Below are positions 35,144 to 44,515 of a stretch of 64,000 nucleotides of DNA, in pieces. The notes under the pieces were generated by a model that saw nothing but the letters and a program-made list of their open reading frames with translations, was not told the origin of the DNA and searched no databases. Within the stretch, counting starts at the first letter, position 1. The number at the start of each line of letters is the position of its first letter. Origin of the DNA: Clavulina sp. PMI_390 (lineage: Eukaryota > Basidiomycota > Agaricomycetes > Cantharellales > Hydnaceae); NCBI GenBank assembly GCA_015039315.1, contig WIDE01000010.1, positions 502,660 through 566,659 on the forward strand, given 5' to 3'. Position numbers and translations under genes: made by a program.

Positions 35144-35664
35144 GCGGAAACTGTCGTGATGGGGTGGAGCGAATGGGCGGGAACGCCAGCTCCCCACAAC
35201 ACGACAGTTCTCGTTTACTCAGACGACGGCTCTAATGTTTCTCAAACTTCTTGTAATTTTACTTGTATCGGGCTCACGCTGAAGAAAATCCAAAAAAAAA
35301 AGAGTTCAGGTTTTATCAAGGTTTTGACGGTGCAGGCTGTTTGTTGAGGTCTGGGAGCAAGCCAGGCATGAGGTAGTTGCTCGGCGGGAACGTCTGCGCG
35401 TGTGAGAATTGGGATCTGAATAGCATCATTAGATAGATCGCGATAGTGTCGCACGAATGAATGGTGACACGCCATGTCTGAGCACACGAGTGCAGGGCGA
35501 GTGCGAGTGCGAGTGCGAGTGCGTCACGGTAGGGCGGACAGCGTCATGAAAACGGGGCTCGGCAGTTTCAGGGATGTGGTAGAGGAGGATGCAATGAATA
35601 TTAATGCTTGATAATGGTAGGGGTGGATAGTAGGAATAAATGCGGGCGTAGGGTGCAAGGTATG
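35144..35664. other. Convergent intergenic region
   Basis: Between the Argonaute stop and the end of the bL33m gene. It contains the GAGTGC microsatellite and no gene. Confidence 0.5.
35493..35521. repeat. GAGTGC hexamer microsatellite
   Basis: Four to five copies of a gcgagt unit in tandem downstream of Argonaute. A simple repeat, about 29 bp. Confidence 0.8.
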
Positions 35665-35869
35665 CTATCGCATCTTCTGTTCTACAAAGAGTACATGGCG
35701 CTTAACTGACGGGAACAAGTATTATCAGTAACGCGCAAGAAGGTAGAGAAAAGTCGCACATACTGATAGGGTCGTACTTCTTCACGCTGAAAGTTGGGTA
35801 CAGCCGGTTTTTCTGTGTCGTGTAGAAGTAACCTGTTCGTGCCGTTGACACGAGCTTAATCATGAGCAT
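35665..35869 (-). CDS. MRPL39: Mitochondrial large-subunit ribosomal protein bL33m (partial, cut by gap)
   Basis: Two exons are visible on the minus strand: down from the gap edge at 35869 to about 35760, and 35704-35665. Together they read [35 protein letters not shown], then across the intron [13 protein letters not shown] and a stop. This is the bL33 pattern (LV/LLSTAGTGYFYTT...KYDPxVxxHVLFxE). bL33m is a small protein of the mitoribosome large subunit, about 50-55 residues, so nearly the whole protein is visible. Family members usually begin with a few more basic residues (AKART-like), so the true start is probably an upstream exon hidden in the gap. The M at 35869 may be internal. Confidence 0.85.
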
Positions 35870-36439
35870 NNNNNNNNNNNNNNNNNNNNNNNNNNNNNNN
35901 NNNNNNNNNNNNNNNNNNNNNNNNNNNNNNNNNNNNNNNNNNNNNNNNNNNNNNNNNNNNNNNNNNNNNNNNNNNNNNNNNNNNNNNNNNNNNNNNNNNN
36001 NNNNNNNNNNNNNNNNNNNNNNNNNNNNNNNNNNNNNNNNNNNNNNNNNNNNNNNNNNNNNNNNNNNNNNNNNNNNNNNNNNNNNNNNNNNNNNNNNNNN
36101 NNNNNNNNNNNNNNNNNNNNNNNNNNNNNNNNNNNNNNNNNNNNNNNNNNNNNNNNNNNNNNNNNNNNNNNNNNNNNNNNNNNNNNNNNNNNNNNNNNNN
36201 NNNNNNNNNNNNNNNNNNNNNNNNNNNNNNNNNNNNNNNNNNNNNNNNNNNNNNNNNNNNNNNNNNNNNNNNNNNNNNNNNNNNNNNNNNNNNNNNNNNN
36301 NNNNNNNNNNNNNNNNNNNNNNNNNNNNNNNNNNNNNNNNNNNNNNNNNNNNNNNNNNNNNNNNNNNNNNNNNNNNNNNNNNNNNNNNNNNNNNNNNNNN
36401 NNNNNNNNNNNNNNNNNNNNNNNNNNNNNNNNNNNNNNN
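35870..36439. other. Assembly gap (Ns)
   Basis: 570 unresolved bases. They separate the bL33m gene from another minus-strand open frame and hide the 5' part of the first and the 3' part of the second. Confidence 1.
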
Positions 36440-36632
36440 CAGATTGTCGACGGAGTTCGAGGGCTTCAGCACGCTGAGCAGTGCGAGTACGTTCGGCAGC
36501 TTGAAGATGGTTGTCACGAACAGTGGTCGAAGTAGCGCGAAGAGAACCCTCAGCAGTTTGGCGAGTCCGGGCCCGTGCGCGCTGTTCCCGGCGCCGGATA
36601 GCGTCGGGATGTGTCGAGAGCTGGCGAGGCAT
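36440..36632 (-). CDS. Hypothetical basic helical protein, N-terminal part (cut by gap)
   Basis: An ATG at 36632 opens MPRQLSTHPDAIRRREQRAR followed by repeated Arg/Thr/Ala/Glu text (ARTRQTAEGSLRATSTTV, LQAAERTRTAQRAEALELR) into the gap. The heptad-like charge pattern suggests a coiled coil. It could be the start of a separate gene. A competing frame on the same strand is also open but reads less like a protein. Not recognised. Confidence 0.4.
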
Positions 36633-37848
36633 GGATGTCCGACGTCGAAGATTTTCAGAAGGAGAAATTGAGGCTGTGCCACAATCCCCTTGAGGCGGCG
36701 CCTAGAAACGGCCCGCATTCGGACCGGGACATTCTTGTAATTATAATACTTATAGAAGTTCGAGGACATTCGCCATTCGCACGCACGGGGGAGGCGGCTT
36801 GGGTTGCGGGAATAGATAGACGGATTTGCACGACGCACGACAAAGATTTTCCAGCGGAGAATTTCGCCCGATCGCTTCTCCGACTCCGCACAGACCGTTT
36901 GCCCACTGCTGTTTCGGCATCGTTAGAGCCTTTTGTGTGGAGAGACCTATGGTGTCCTAGGTGCGATCACCATGATAGTGGGAGCGCCGCTGAGTTGTTG
37001 CAAATTTCATCCAATCTACTGGGAAGGACCTGGAGCTCGCCGCCATACCAATGTTGACCAGCAACAGCATGGCTCTCTCCACACAAAAGTCTCTAACGAT
37101 GCCGAAACAGCAGTAATTGACCCACGGATCTGCGGTCACGCGTACACCGTCAAATGGCGGCGATGCCGCCACCTGCCTTGGAGTCCTATGACCGGCGTCC
37201 TTAGGCCTGTTCGGCTCTCGTGTACCATCCAGCTTTCATGACGTGCTTCCGTACGACAGGAAGACCTGCTTAAACGGGCCATCGCTCGCCCCTTGGCAGC
37301 ATATGTTAGACGATCTGATAAACATTTTTTGTTGGTCCCGATCTGCTACTAGCTCCTGATTTCCTGTATATCGCATCGTAGTTCGGGCGGTTGAGAACTT
37401 CCGAGGTCTGACAGTCAGATCTGAAATATGACGAATCAAAGAACTTTGACCCTAGGTCGCAGTTTCTCAGAGAATATTGCTCCGGGAAAGGAACTACGAG
37501 TCCGTACTGAGTTTGGTATTGATTACAGGATAAAGCTTTTATACTTGAGTATATTCGCTTGCAAGAGACTGTCTCGGTTCTCCAGTGAACCAATACGGAG
37601 TCGAGCGGCCGCAATTTTGCGGCTGGTCAGGATTTCTGGGTAAAGTAAAGAAGCTATCTCAGCTCATGGCGGTGATAAAAAGCCAAAGACCTCGTTGAGC
37701 AGTAACCTCACAAGTCCAGATCACCCTCTTCAGCACTGCCCAGCCTAACGTGAGTGATAGCAATGCCTTTGAGGCCGAAGGAAGTGTTCTGAACGAAGCG
37801 ACTTGCATTTCTCGCTATCTTGTTGCTTAGTGTCTTCAGCAAATTAGA
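36633..37848. other. Intergenic with MITE-like element
   Basis: About 1.2 kb. Apart from the inverted-repeat element at 36905-37114 I see no gene; the short frames on both strands have no domain. Confidence 0.45.
36905..37114. repeat. MITE-like element with about 40 bp terminal inverted repeats
   Basis: The left arm 36905-36946 begins ACTGCTGTTTCGGCATCGTT. The right arm 37074-37114 is its reverse complement (..AACGATGCCGAAACAGCAGT) with two or three mismatches. The inner 125 bp has no coding capacity. The arms differ from those of the element in the Argonaute intron, so this is a different family. Confidence 0.75.
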
Positions 37849-38324
37849 ATGTCAACCGACGCATCCGCAAACATCAAACGTTGGGACGATGGCTACTTGT
37901 TCCCAACCGCACATGCTGGAGCAGGGGCGGCCGCTTACAGTAGCACTGATTCATCGTCTGGGCTCACCACGAAGACGGAAGTAGCGACAGCGCGGGCCGA
38001 GGCAACGGCTGGAAGCTATACCGGAGTCGATGCCAACGCTCACATCCTAACCTATGGCCACGAACACGGAGAGTTCAAGCTCGGTCTCGGTTTGGACACA
38101 GGTGCAGGGATACGAGACGGAACTCTCGAAGTCAACGTGCTTGGCTTCGGCCTCAAGTTGGGCAACAACATTGGCTTTAACATCGCTGGCACACAAGCCA
38201 CTTACAAAAACTTCGGAAGGGACACTCTGTCTAGTGAGTAGTAGATTCGAAAGAATTTCCGAGTTTGGCACAAATCTAACCACCTTGCTCTTGTCTTCTA
38301 GGTATCCGTGGTTGGTTCAGTTAG
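37849..38324 (+). CDS. Small Ala/Gly-rich beta-type repeat protein, 135 residues
   Basis: Join 37849-38233 and 38302-38324, in phase, with a gtgagt donor and an ag acceptor; the short second exon gives the end SIRGWFS. The product begins MSTDASANIKRWDDGYLFP. It continues with alternating short residues (AHAGAGAAAYSSTDSSSGL, EVATARAEATAGSYTGVDA) and ends with a regular beta-like part, FKLGLGLDTGAGIRDGTLE then VNVLGFGLKLGNNIGFNIA. The text resembles a loosely described group of Ala/Gly/Ser-rich proteins with a C-terminal GxGVDTGxxxxxxxxEVKVLGxGxxxG segment, known from several eukaryotes without an assigned function. No signal peptide or membrane helix. Confidence 0.6.
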
Positions 38325-38943
38325 GGACTCGGAGCCCGCCAAGAACAACCTTTTCACCAGTCAACTTACTCACCACCCCCTTACATGTAATTTCATCTTA
38401 ACCCTACTAGCGCCATAGATAGAAGCAATCTGGCAGCTCATCGAGTCTCATATATTATCTCCAAGGTAGTGGCAAGATGTAAGGGTTCGATAAGATTGAT
38501 CTATTCAAATGAGAAGAGCCCCTTTCAGTAGTCACGTAGGCCGAAGTTTTTGCGAAGCTAATCATGCAGCAAGGCGGATCCAGTGTTTGATCGGATGATT
38601 CTATCAGCATCCATTCGCGATGCAGGAGGCCCGTGGCCCCATAACCGGGCTGTCTTCACAGCTTTCGACACATCATGAGGTTGTAACGGTTTGACCTATG
38701 AAAACTTGACTTCGACTTGGTTTTATTACAGAAGATAGATTGGCAGTATGAGAGATGTTTGAGCGGCTAGAGCGAGAACTCCCAGAGGCTTGAATTCTGC
38801 GCAGAGAGGTTACCGTAAGGTACTTTGGAGACAGAAGGGATGATACTTACAGCGAATAATGCAAGAAAAACAGGAGATATGACAAGAGGGGCCGGTGTGA
38901 GGATTACAGGTTGGAACGTTTATAGCCTCAGCTAAAGGCCCAA
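38325..38943. other. Convergent intergenic region
   Basis: About 620 bp between two stops; nothing coding is seen. Confidence 0.5.
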
Positions 38944-40228
38944 TCACTCCTCGCCCATGTCATTGTCATCATCATTCTCGGTCCCATCGTCAGCTTCTTC
39001 CCCACCATCGTCATCCCCTGTGCTGGCACCGTTGTCGCTGTCCGACGAAACGCCCGCCATCTCCTTCCAGCCGTCCTCCTCGCTCCACCGTCCTGCGAGA
39101 GTGATTTTGAATACGGCCATTTGGATTCCGATGAGCTTAAGCAGTTGTGCTTGCTCTTTTGATAGTACTGCATCCTTCTGTCAGGGGGAAATGCAATGAA
39201 GTGGAGTGATGAAAGGAACAGAGTAGAGAAGGTGGGTGAGGCGATCAAGGGAGTGCCGTCAGGAGCTGTATCATACAAAGGAGAGATATGAACGGAATGT
39301 TATGGACGTGGCGAACCTTGCAGACGACGTGCTCTGTGTCAAGGGACGGGATTCCTCGCTTTAGCACCGTAGTTAGCCCAAGTCCTCGTAGTTGTGGGTC
39401 CATTGAGCTGGGGAATGTCGAAGAAGGGTCATTATATTGTGTTATCGGCCCTTGATATGACGATTATGAAATTAAGAATGAGAGGTGACTCGTATCATAA
39501 GGAAGAAGGGATGAAGGCAACCTACCAGCAGGCAGCACTATTCTTTCGGTCGCTTTGTTCCCTGATCTTGCGAAGTCAGGAACCTGGTAATGCTCGAACC
39601 ATTCTTCGACTTCTTTCGGATTATAATCGGTGAAGAAGAGGCCCGATTGCCCTTTGAGACGCTGTCGTAGCAATAAAGAGTATAAGGCGAAAGGACATCG
39701 AAAGCACAGCAAGTGATAGAGTGGAGTTCACCTGGGCTAGTGCAGATATCCCTGTTCTGCATTCAGTATCCTCAGATAGCCCCAATGCCGTCGCCATTAC
39801 CCGTGTCCTTCCAAAGAATAACCGCCCTGTCCTAAAGCATCGAGGGAGAAAATAAGCATGGGGCAGGGGTTTGACCAGATAGATAGCACTCACCCCTTCC
39901 ACTTCTCACGAACATCTTTAAGAGCGGTATTCCTCATATTTCCTACATTCACGATGTAGGCGTACTTCCACTTTTGTGCATGCTCTTGTACCTAGATCGC
40001 AGGGGTCCAGAGTCAGCCGTAGAGTTTGATAGTGGATTAGGGGAGATATGCTGCGATCGGAGGCTTACCTCTTCCATAAATTTGGCTTTACGAGCCTTGG
40101 TAGACTTCTTTTCAGTCTTGGTAAGAGTCACTAATCGGGGTGGCCACAAGGGCGGATAAGCACAAGAGTGAAGAGCCAATAAGCGGTCATGGTGACATAC
40201 CCAATTTCGATCTTTTTGAGCGAGGCAT
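38944..40228 (-). CDS. MRT4: MRT4, ribosome assembly factor (P0-like)
   Basis: Seven exons on the minus strand from ATG at 40228 to TGA at 38944; 250 residues. The start MPRSKRSKLVTLTKTEKKST and KARKAKFMEE are typical. Next come HAQKWKYAYIVNVGNMRNTA, GRLFFGRTRVMATALGL, GLFFTDYNPKEVEEWFEHY, SMDPQLRGLGLTTVLKRGI and KEQAQLLKLIGIQMAVFKI, followed by an acidic tail ending DDDNDMGEE. MRT4 holds the place of ribosomal stalk protein P0 on pre-60S particles in the nucleolus and is exchanged for P0 during maturation. The exon 5 donor is atypical: to keep frame it must be gttgcc, four bases beyond a better-looking gtaggt. The gene is divergent from deoxyhypusine hydroxylase with 214 bp between starts. 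Confidence 0.92.
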
Positions 40229-40442
40229 CTCTTAAAGGTTCTTTGATCGTCTCTATGCAAAGAAGGGGTATCGGATACAGGAATCGAGAAGGTGTGGAGA
40301 TTTTTTGCTGAGCGTCGGGAGAAATGCCGGATACTTCCGGTTGAACCGACGCCTCCTCGATCACATCGGATTTTTTGTCGGTTTGCATTCTTCTCATCCT
40401 CTAAGTCAAAGTAGAAGATCTACATCTCTGAGGCGGCCAAAT
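40229..40442. promoter_or_regulatory. Bidirectional promoter, MRT4 / deoxyhypusine hydroxylase
   Basis: Only 214 bp separate two divergent start codons. Both genes serve translation (60S assembly and eIF5A activation), so co-expression from a shared region is plausible. No specific site is claimed. Confidence 0.6.
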
Positions 40443-41743
40443 ATGTCTGATACTACACTTCCTGAAGTGTCTGATGCCAAGATTGCAGAGCTGGGCGATC
40501 AGCTCCTCAATGCATCGGGCAGTACACCCCTGCACACCCGATTTCGAGCCCTCTTCACTCTGAAGTCTATCTGCACATCCTCTCCAGAATCTCCGCGATC
40601 TCATAAAATCGTCGATATTATCGGCTCGGGCCTCTCAGCGCCTACCACCTCCGCATTACTGCGTCACGAGCTGGCCTATGTACTCGGGCAGATCGGGTCG
40701 ACACATGCTGTGCCTGTTCTAGAAAGTACGCTTGCAGATGTGGAAGGACAGGAGGAAATGGTCAGACATGAGTCCGCAGAGGCCCTCGCTGCTATTGGGA
40801 ACCTCAGTGAGGGTACTGTGGAGTTGCTGCAGCGGTTCGCGAAGGCTGGTGGGAGGGGAGGGAATGATGATGGGAGGGTCGTGAGGGAGACATGCGAAAT
40901 CGCGTTAGCGAAGATCGAGTGGAATAGGAGTGAAGAGGGGAAGGCATCTGAGCAAAGTGGTGAATTACTTGACAGGTGCGCAAATAAGTTCTGTTACTTT
41001 CGAGGTCGAGTCAGTACTAAATATGCTCTCCAACAGACAATTTACATCAGTCGATCCTGCGCCACCACTCGTTGCTCATTCGCCCCTCGCTGCCCCAGTT
41101 GATCCCGCTAATCGACCAAAAGTCTCTAATCCAAATACCATCACCAATGTCAAGGCTTTGAGAGCTGCGCTGCTTGACACTCATCTCCAACTATTCACGC
41201 GTTATCGTGCTATGTTTGCCCTGCGAAATATCGGAAGTCACGAGGCAATAGATGCGCTCTGCGCCGGCTTTGATGACGACAGTGCCCTATTCAAGTACGT
41301 GCCTTGCTTTGCCTTGCCGTGATTTCGCGGCGCCCCGACTCAGCCGCCGCATTGCTGACATCCCCCTACTTACGCAGGCACGAAATCGCTTTCATCCTTG
41401 GGCAGCTCGCGGACCCTCACTCCATCCCTCCCCTCGTCGAGGTCTTGAAGCGAGAGAATGAATCTCCGATGGTCCGACATGAGGCTGCGGAAGCTTTGGG
41501 TGGCATACCCTCGGATGGCTCGGATGGTGGAGAGGTATTGCAACTGTTACGAGAGTGGGCAGCAAAAAAGCAAGCTCCGGATGTGGTGCGCGATAGTTGT
41601 ATCGTTGCAGTAGACATGTGGGAGGTGAGTTTCTCGATGGTTGTGTTTTGGAGGTCGTCCATGATGCTGACTGTTGGCGTTGGCAGTACGAGAACTCGGA
41701 TCAGTTCCAATATGCCGATGGGCTATCCCACAGTCAGCCCTAG
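40443..41743 (+). CDS. LIA1: Deoxyhypusine hydroxylase (HEAT-repeat di-iron enzyme)
   Basis: Join 40443-40975, 41037-41294, 41378-41624, 41687-41743; 364 residues. This enzyme hydroxylates deoxyhypusine on eIF5A, the last step of hypusine formation, in the cytoplasm. It folds as two sets of HEAT-like hairpins that hold two irons by four His-Glu pairs. All four are present: H75-E76 (LLRHELAYVLGQ), H109-E110 (MVRHESAEALAAIG), H265-E266 (KHEIAFILGQ, formed across an intron) and H298-E299 (MVRHEAAEALGGI). The ends of both halves carry the usual DxVVRDSCxVAxDMWEYE-like segment (PDVVRDSCIVAVDMWEYEN). The last coding exon and its intron are duplicated immediately downstream. Confidence 0.95.
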
Positions 41744-42046
41744 GGCAGTTCCGTATAGCTATTGTAATTTTGCTCGTGCTCCACCCCCTTTTAGTGTTGT
41801 AAAAAAAAAAAAAAGCAAGCTCCGGATGTGGTGCGCGATAGTTGTATCGTTGCAGTAGACATGTGGGAGGTGAGTTTCTCCATGGATGTGTCTTGGAGGT
41901 CGTTTGGCGATACTGACTGTTGATGTTGGCAGTACGAGAACTCGGATCAGTTCCAATATGCCGATGGGCTGTCCCACAGTCAACCCTAGGGCAGTTCCGT
42001 ATAGCTATTGTAATTTTGCTCGTGCTCCACCCCCTTTTAGTGTTGT
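41570..42046. repeat. Tandem duplication of the 3' end of deoxyhypusine hydroxylase
   Basis: Copy 1 spans 41570-41801 and copy 2 spans 41815-42046, about 232 bp each with roughly ten differences. They are joined by a run of about 14 A. Each copy includes the end of coding exon 3, the whole last intron and last exon, and the 3' flank up to ttttagtgttgt. Confidence 0.9.
41933..41989 (+). pseudogene. Second copy of the last exon of deoxyhypusine hydroxylase
   Basis: Preceded by an intact acceptor (ttggcag), this 57 bp exon encodes the same 18 residues as the real last exon (YENSDQFQYADGLSHSQP, stop), with silent changes only. It could act as an alternative terminal exon or be unused. Confidence 0.75.
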
Positions 42047-42062
42047 ATGATGTGTCATGTAC

Positions 42063-42593
42063 CAAATCGTTAATCTTAGCGCCAATCTTATCTGCCGGCT
42101 CGGCAATCTCCTGAATCCCACAGTACTACTTAGCGGACCTCGGCATCTGGTCCTCTTTCTCCTACCACCACCACCTCCCCCATCCTCCTCCCATCCCAAT
42201 CCTACACGAACATGTCAGCGGTGACAGCTGTAAGTGTCTGAGGCACCTGTAGAGCGCGACAACATACTGACGCGTGCCGCTATATTTGCTCGTTGCTCCC
42301 CCTGACTCACCCTGATGTCAACCCTTGCTCTACAAATCGTTAATCTTAGCGCCAATCTTATCTGCCGGCTCGGCAATCTCCTGAATCCCACAGTACTACT
42401 TAGCGGACCTCGACATCGCGTCCTCTTTCTCCTACCACCACCACCTCCCCTATCCCTCCTCCCATCCCAATATTACACCACCATGTCAGCGGCGACAGCT
42501 GTAAGTGTTTGAGGCAACTGTAGAGCGCGACGACATACTGACGCGTGCCGCTATATTTGCTCGTTGCTCCCCCTGACTCACCCTGATGTCAAC
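42063..42593. repeat. Tandem duplication of heme oxygenase promoter and first exon
   Basis: Copy A is about 42063-42332 and copy B about 42333-42593. Both carry the same 5' flank (caaatcgttaatcttagcgc..., ccaccaccacctccc), an ATG-bearing 18 bp exon with a gtaagt donor, and the start of the intron. They are about 95 percent identical by eye. Copy A ends before the acceptor of exon 2. Confidence 0.9.
42212..42229 (+). other. Alternative first coding exon of heme oxygenase (upstream copy)
   Basis: The exon reads ATGTCAGCGGTGACAGCT followed by gtaagt and encodes MSAVTA, against MSAATA in the downstream copy. It could be spliced to exon 2 at 42609 in frame, skipping the second copy. Confidence 0.55.
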
Positions 42594-43821
42594 GATGCTC
42601 TCTTGAAGGTCCGACCGGATCAAGCGACCAACGCTAGCGTCGACAAAGACGCTATCTTCGCTCCTCCGTCAGATGTCGACCTCACCAAGCCAATCTCGGA
42701 GCTCCTGAGGACAGAGACGAAGCCACTGCACGACGAGGTTCACAACATGGCAGCCGCTCAGATCCTGAGCACTGGCAGGTTAGCAAAGAGCGAGTATATT
42801 CGCTTCTTGTTCATGCTCTGGCACATCTACGAGTCAGTCTCTTTCCCCCATCCTGCTCTGCGTCAAAAGTTGTTGCTATGCTGATTGGCTGTGTGGCACT
42901 GGATCTTACCCCTTACTCCGTTAATCTCTTGCACGTGAATCCGTTCGTCTTATGATCCACAGCGAACTCGAGAAGGGCCTCTTCGAGCACCGCGAGAACG
43001 ACATCATCTTCCAGATCTACCATCCCCGTGTGTTCTCCAGGGCCTCTGTCCTGTCGTACGACATCTGCCACCTGCTCGACACCGTCACCTGGCAGACCGA
43101 CCCATTCTATGTCAAATTCTTCAACAACATGCCCCCTGCGGTCTCCGCCTACGTTGATCGCCTCAGGTTCCTGGGCCGCCCTGATGCCACCCCCGAGGAA
43201 GCGCGCCTGCTTGCGTCACACGCGTACGTGAGGTACCTGGGTGACCTCAGCGGTGGTCAGATGATGCGCCGAAAGATCGTCAAGGCATACGAGCTCTTTG
43301 ATGATGGAGATGGAATCGCGTTCTACGACTTCAGGACACTCGATCCTAGGACTGGGGACAGGCCTTCCAACACAGACGAATTGAAGAAGATCAAGCAATG
43401 GTTCAGGGATGGTATCGATGAAGGTACCAAGAAGGATGAAGAGAAGAGTGAGTGGCGCGTTCTTTGCCTCTTCGTTTGACTTGCGCCTTTTGGTGGACAG
43501 ATTTCCTGAAACAGATTCCTGACTCTTTTCCTTGTTTAACTAGTTGCGCTCCTCACCGAGGCGAACCGGGCATTCCGATACAACGCGGACCTGCTTGCAT
43601 GCATCGACCCCGAGAAGACGCTTGATACTGAGCCCGTCCAGAAGCACTCCATGATGGTTGAGGCCGGAACTTCCCTCGGCGCGCTCGTCGCGCTCCTCAT
43701 TGCCATCGCGCTGACGCACGGAGCGCTCGTTCTTGGCGGCTTCACGGGCGCACCCGGTGGCCAGAAACTCGCAGCGGTGTTTGATTGGATACGCCAGGCG
43801 GCTGGTGTCAAGAGCGCGTAA
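42483..43821 (+). CDS. HMX1: Heme oxygenase with C-terminal membrane anchor
   Basis: Join 42483-42500, 42609-42832, 42963-43447, 43544-43821; 334 residues. It opens heme to biliverdin, releasing iron and CO. Family marks are the proximal heme ligand His47 in TETKPLHDEVHNMAAAQIL, the segment FLFMLWHIYDELEKGL, and the distal helix motif YLGDLSGGQMMRRKIVKAY with the conserved Gly-Asp-x-Ser-Gly-Gly. The C-terminus ends in one hydrophobic helix (SLGALVALLIAIALTHGAL), as in tail-anchored ER heme oxygenases; fungal family members act in iron recovery from heme. The promoter and first exon exist in two tandem copies. The start used here is the downstream one. Confidence 0.95.
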
Positions 43822-44515
43822 AGGTCCGTGTTTACGGAGCCTGAGGCGGGGGTGGAGGTGAAGGTGGGGGATTCAGTGTCCCGTTCCGGTCCGAGGCGTC
43901 TCATCTTAACCTTTTTGGTGGCGCTGTTGTTCTACGGATCGACCACCACCTTACCCAGCCGCCGCCCTGCCCGCCCGCCCGCTCCCTGCCAGACCGTTTC
44001 CCCACGCGTTGATGGTTAATGTCATCGCGCAGCTTCTTGCGCCGCACGTCGCATGACATCATATTCTCTCATTCTTCGTTAGGTGTAGCTTGCTCTCATC
44101 GTTCTTTTTTCTGGTATTCCTGCTACTAGCAAATAATCCCCTCAATCAACCAACGACTCAACCCCTTCCAATGCATGCACTCTGTACTTTTCCAGTGTCC
44201 GCTAGCATCGTCTCGTGTGCCTTTCTCCGCATCCATTCTCCCCAGAATACACTGCCTGTCGTGCATTGCCTCCGATCTTTATCGACCATACATGTACTGT
44301 ACACGACCTAAACTACTCTTTTCCAGCCAAACAACTTCTTGATCGAGTGCTTGGTGATGTGATTGAAGTTACGGGCTCCTCACGCGAGAATATATGAGAC
44401 CAGCCCGCCCAGGAAATAGACCTGAACCAAAATAGGCAATGCATCCACAACTCCGCTACGCTATAAAGTAACCACCCTCCCTAGAGAGCAACATCTCGTG
44501 TGGAGTTGGTCCGAG
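43822..44515. other. Convergent intergenic region
   Basis: About 700 bp between the heme oxygenase stop and the end of the first clustered F-box gene. It is pyrimidine-rich with no gene seen. Confidence 0.5.

Noticed and set aside
37236..37643. Overlapping open frames on both strands after the second MITE-like element
   Set aside because: No domain and no splice continuation; likely chance frames.
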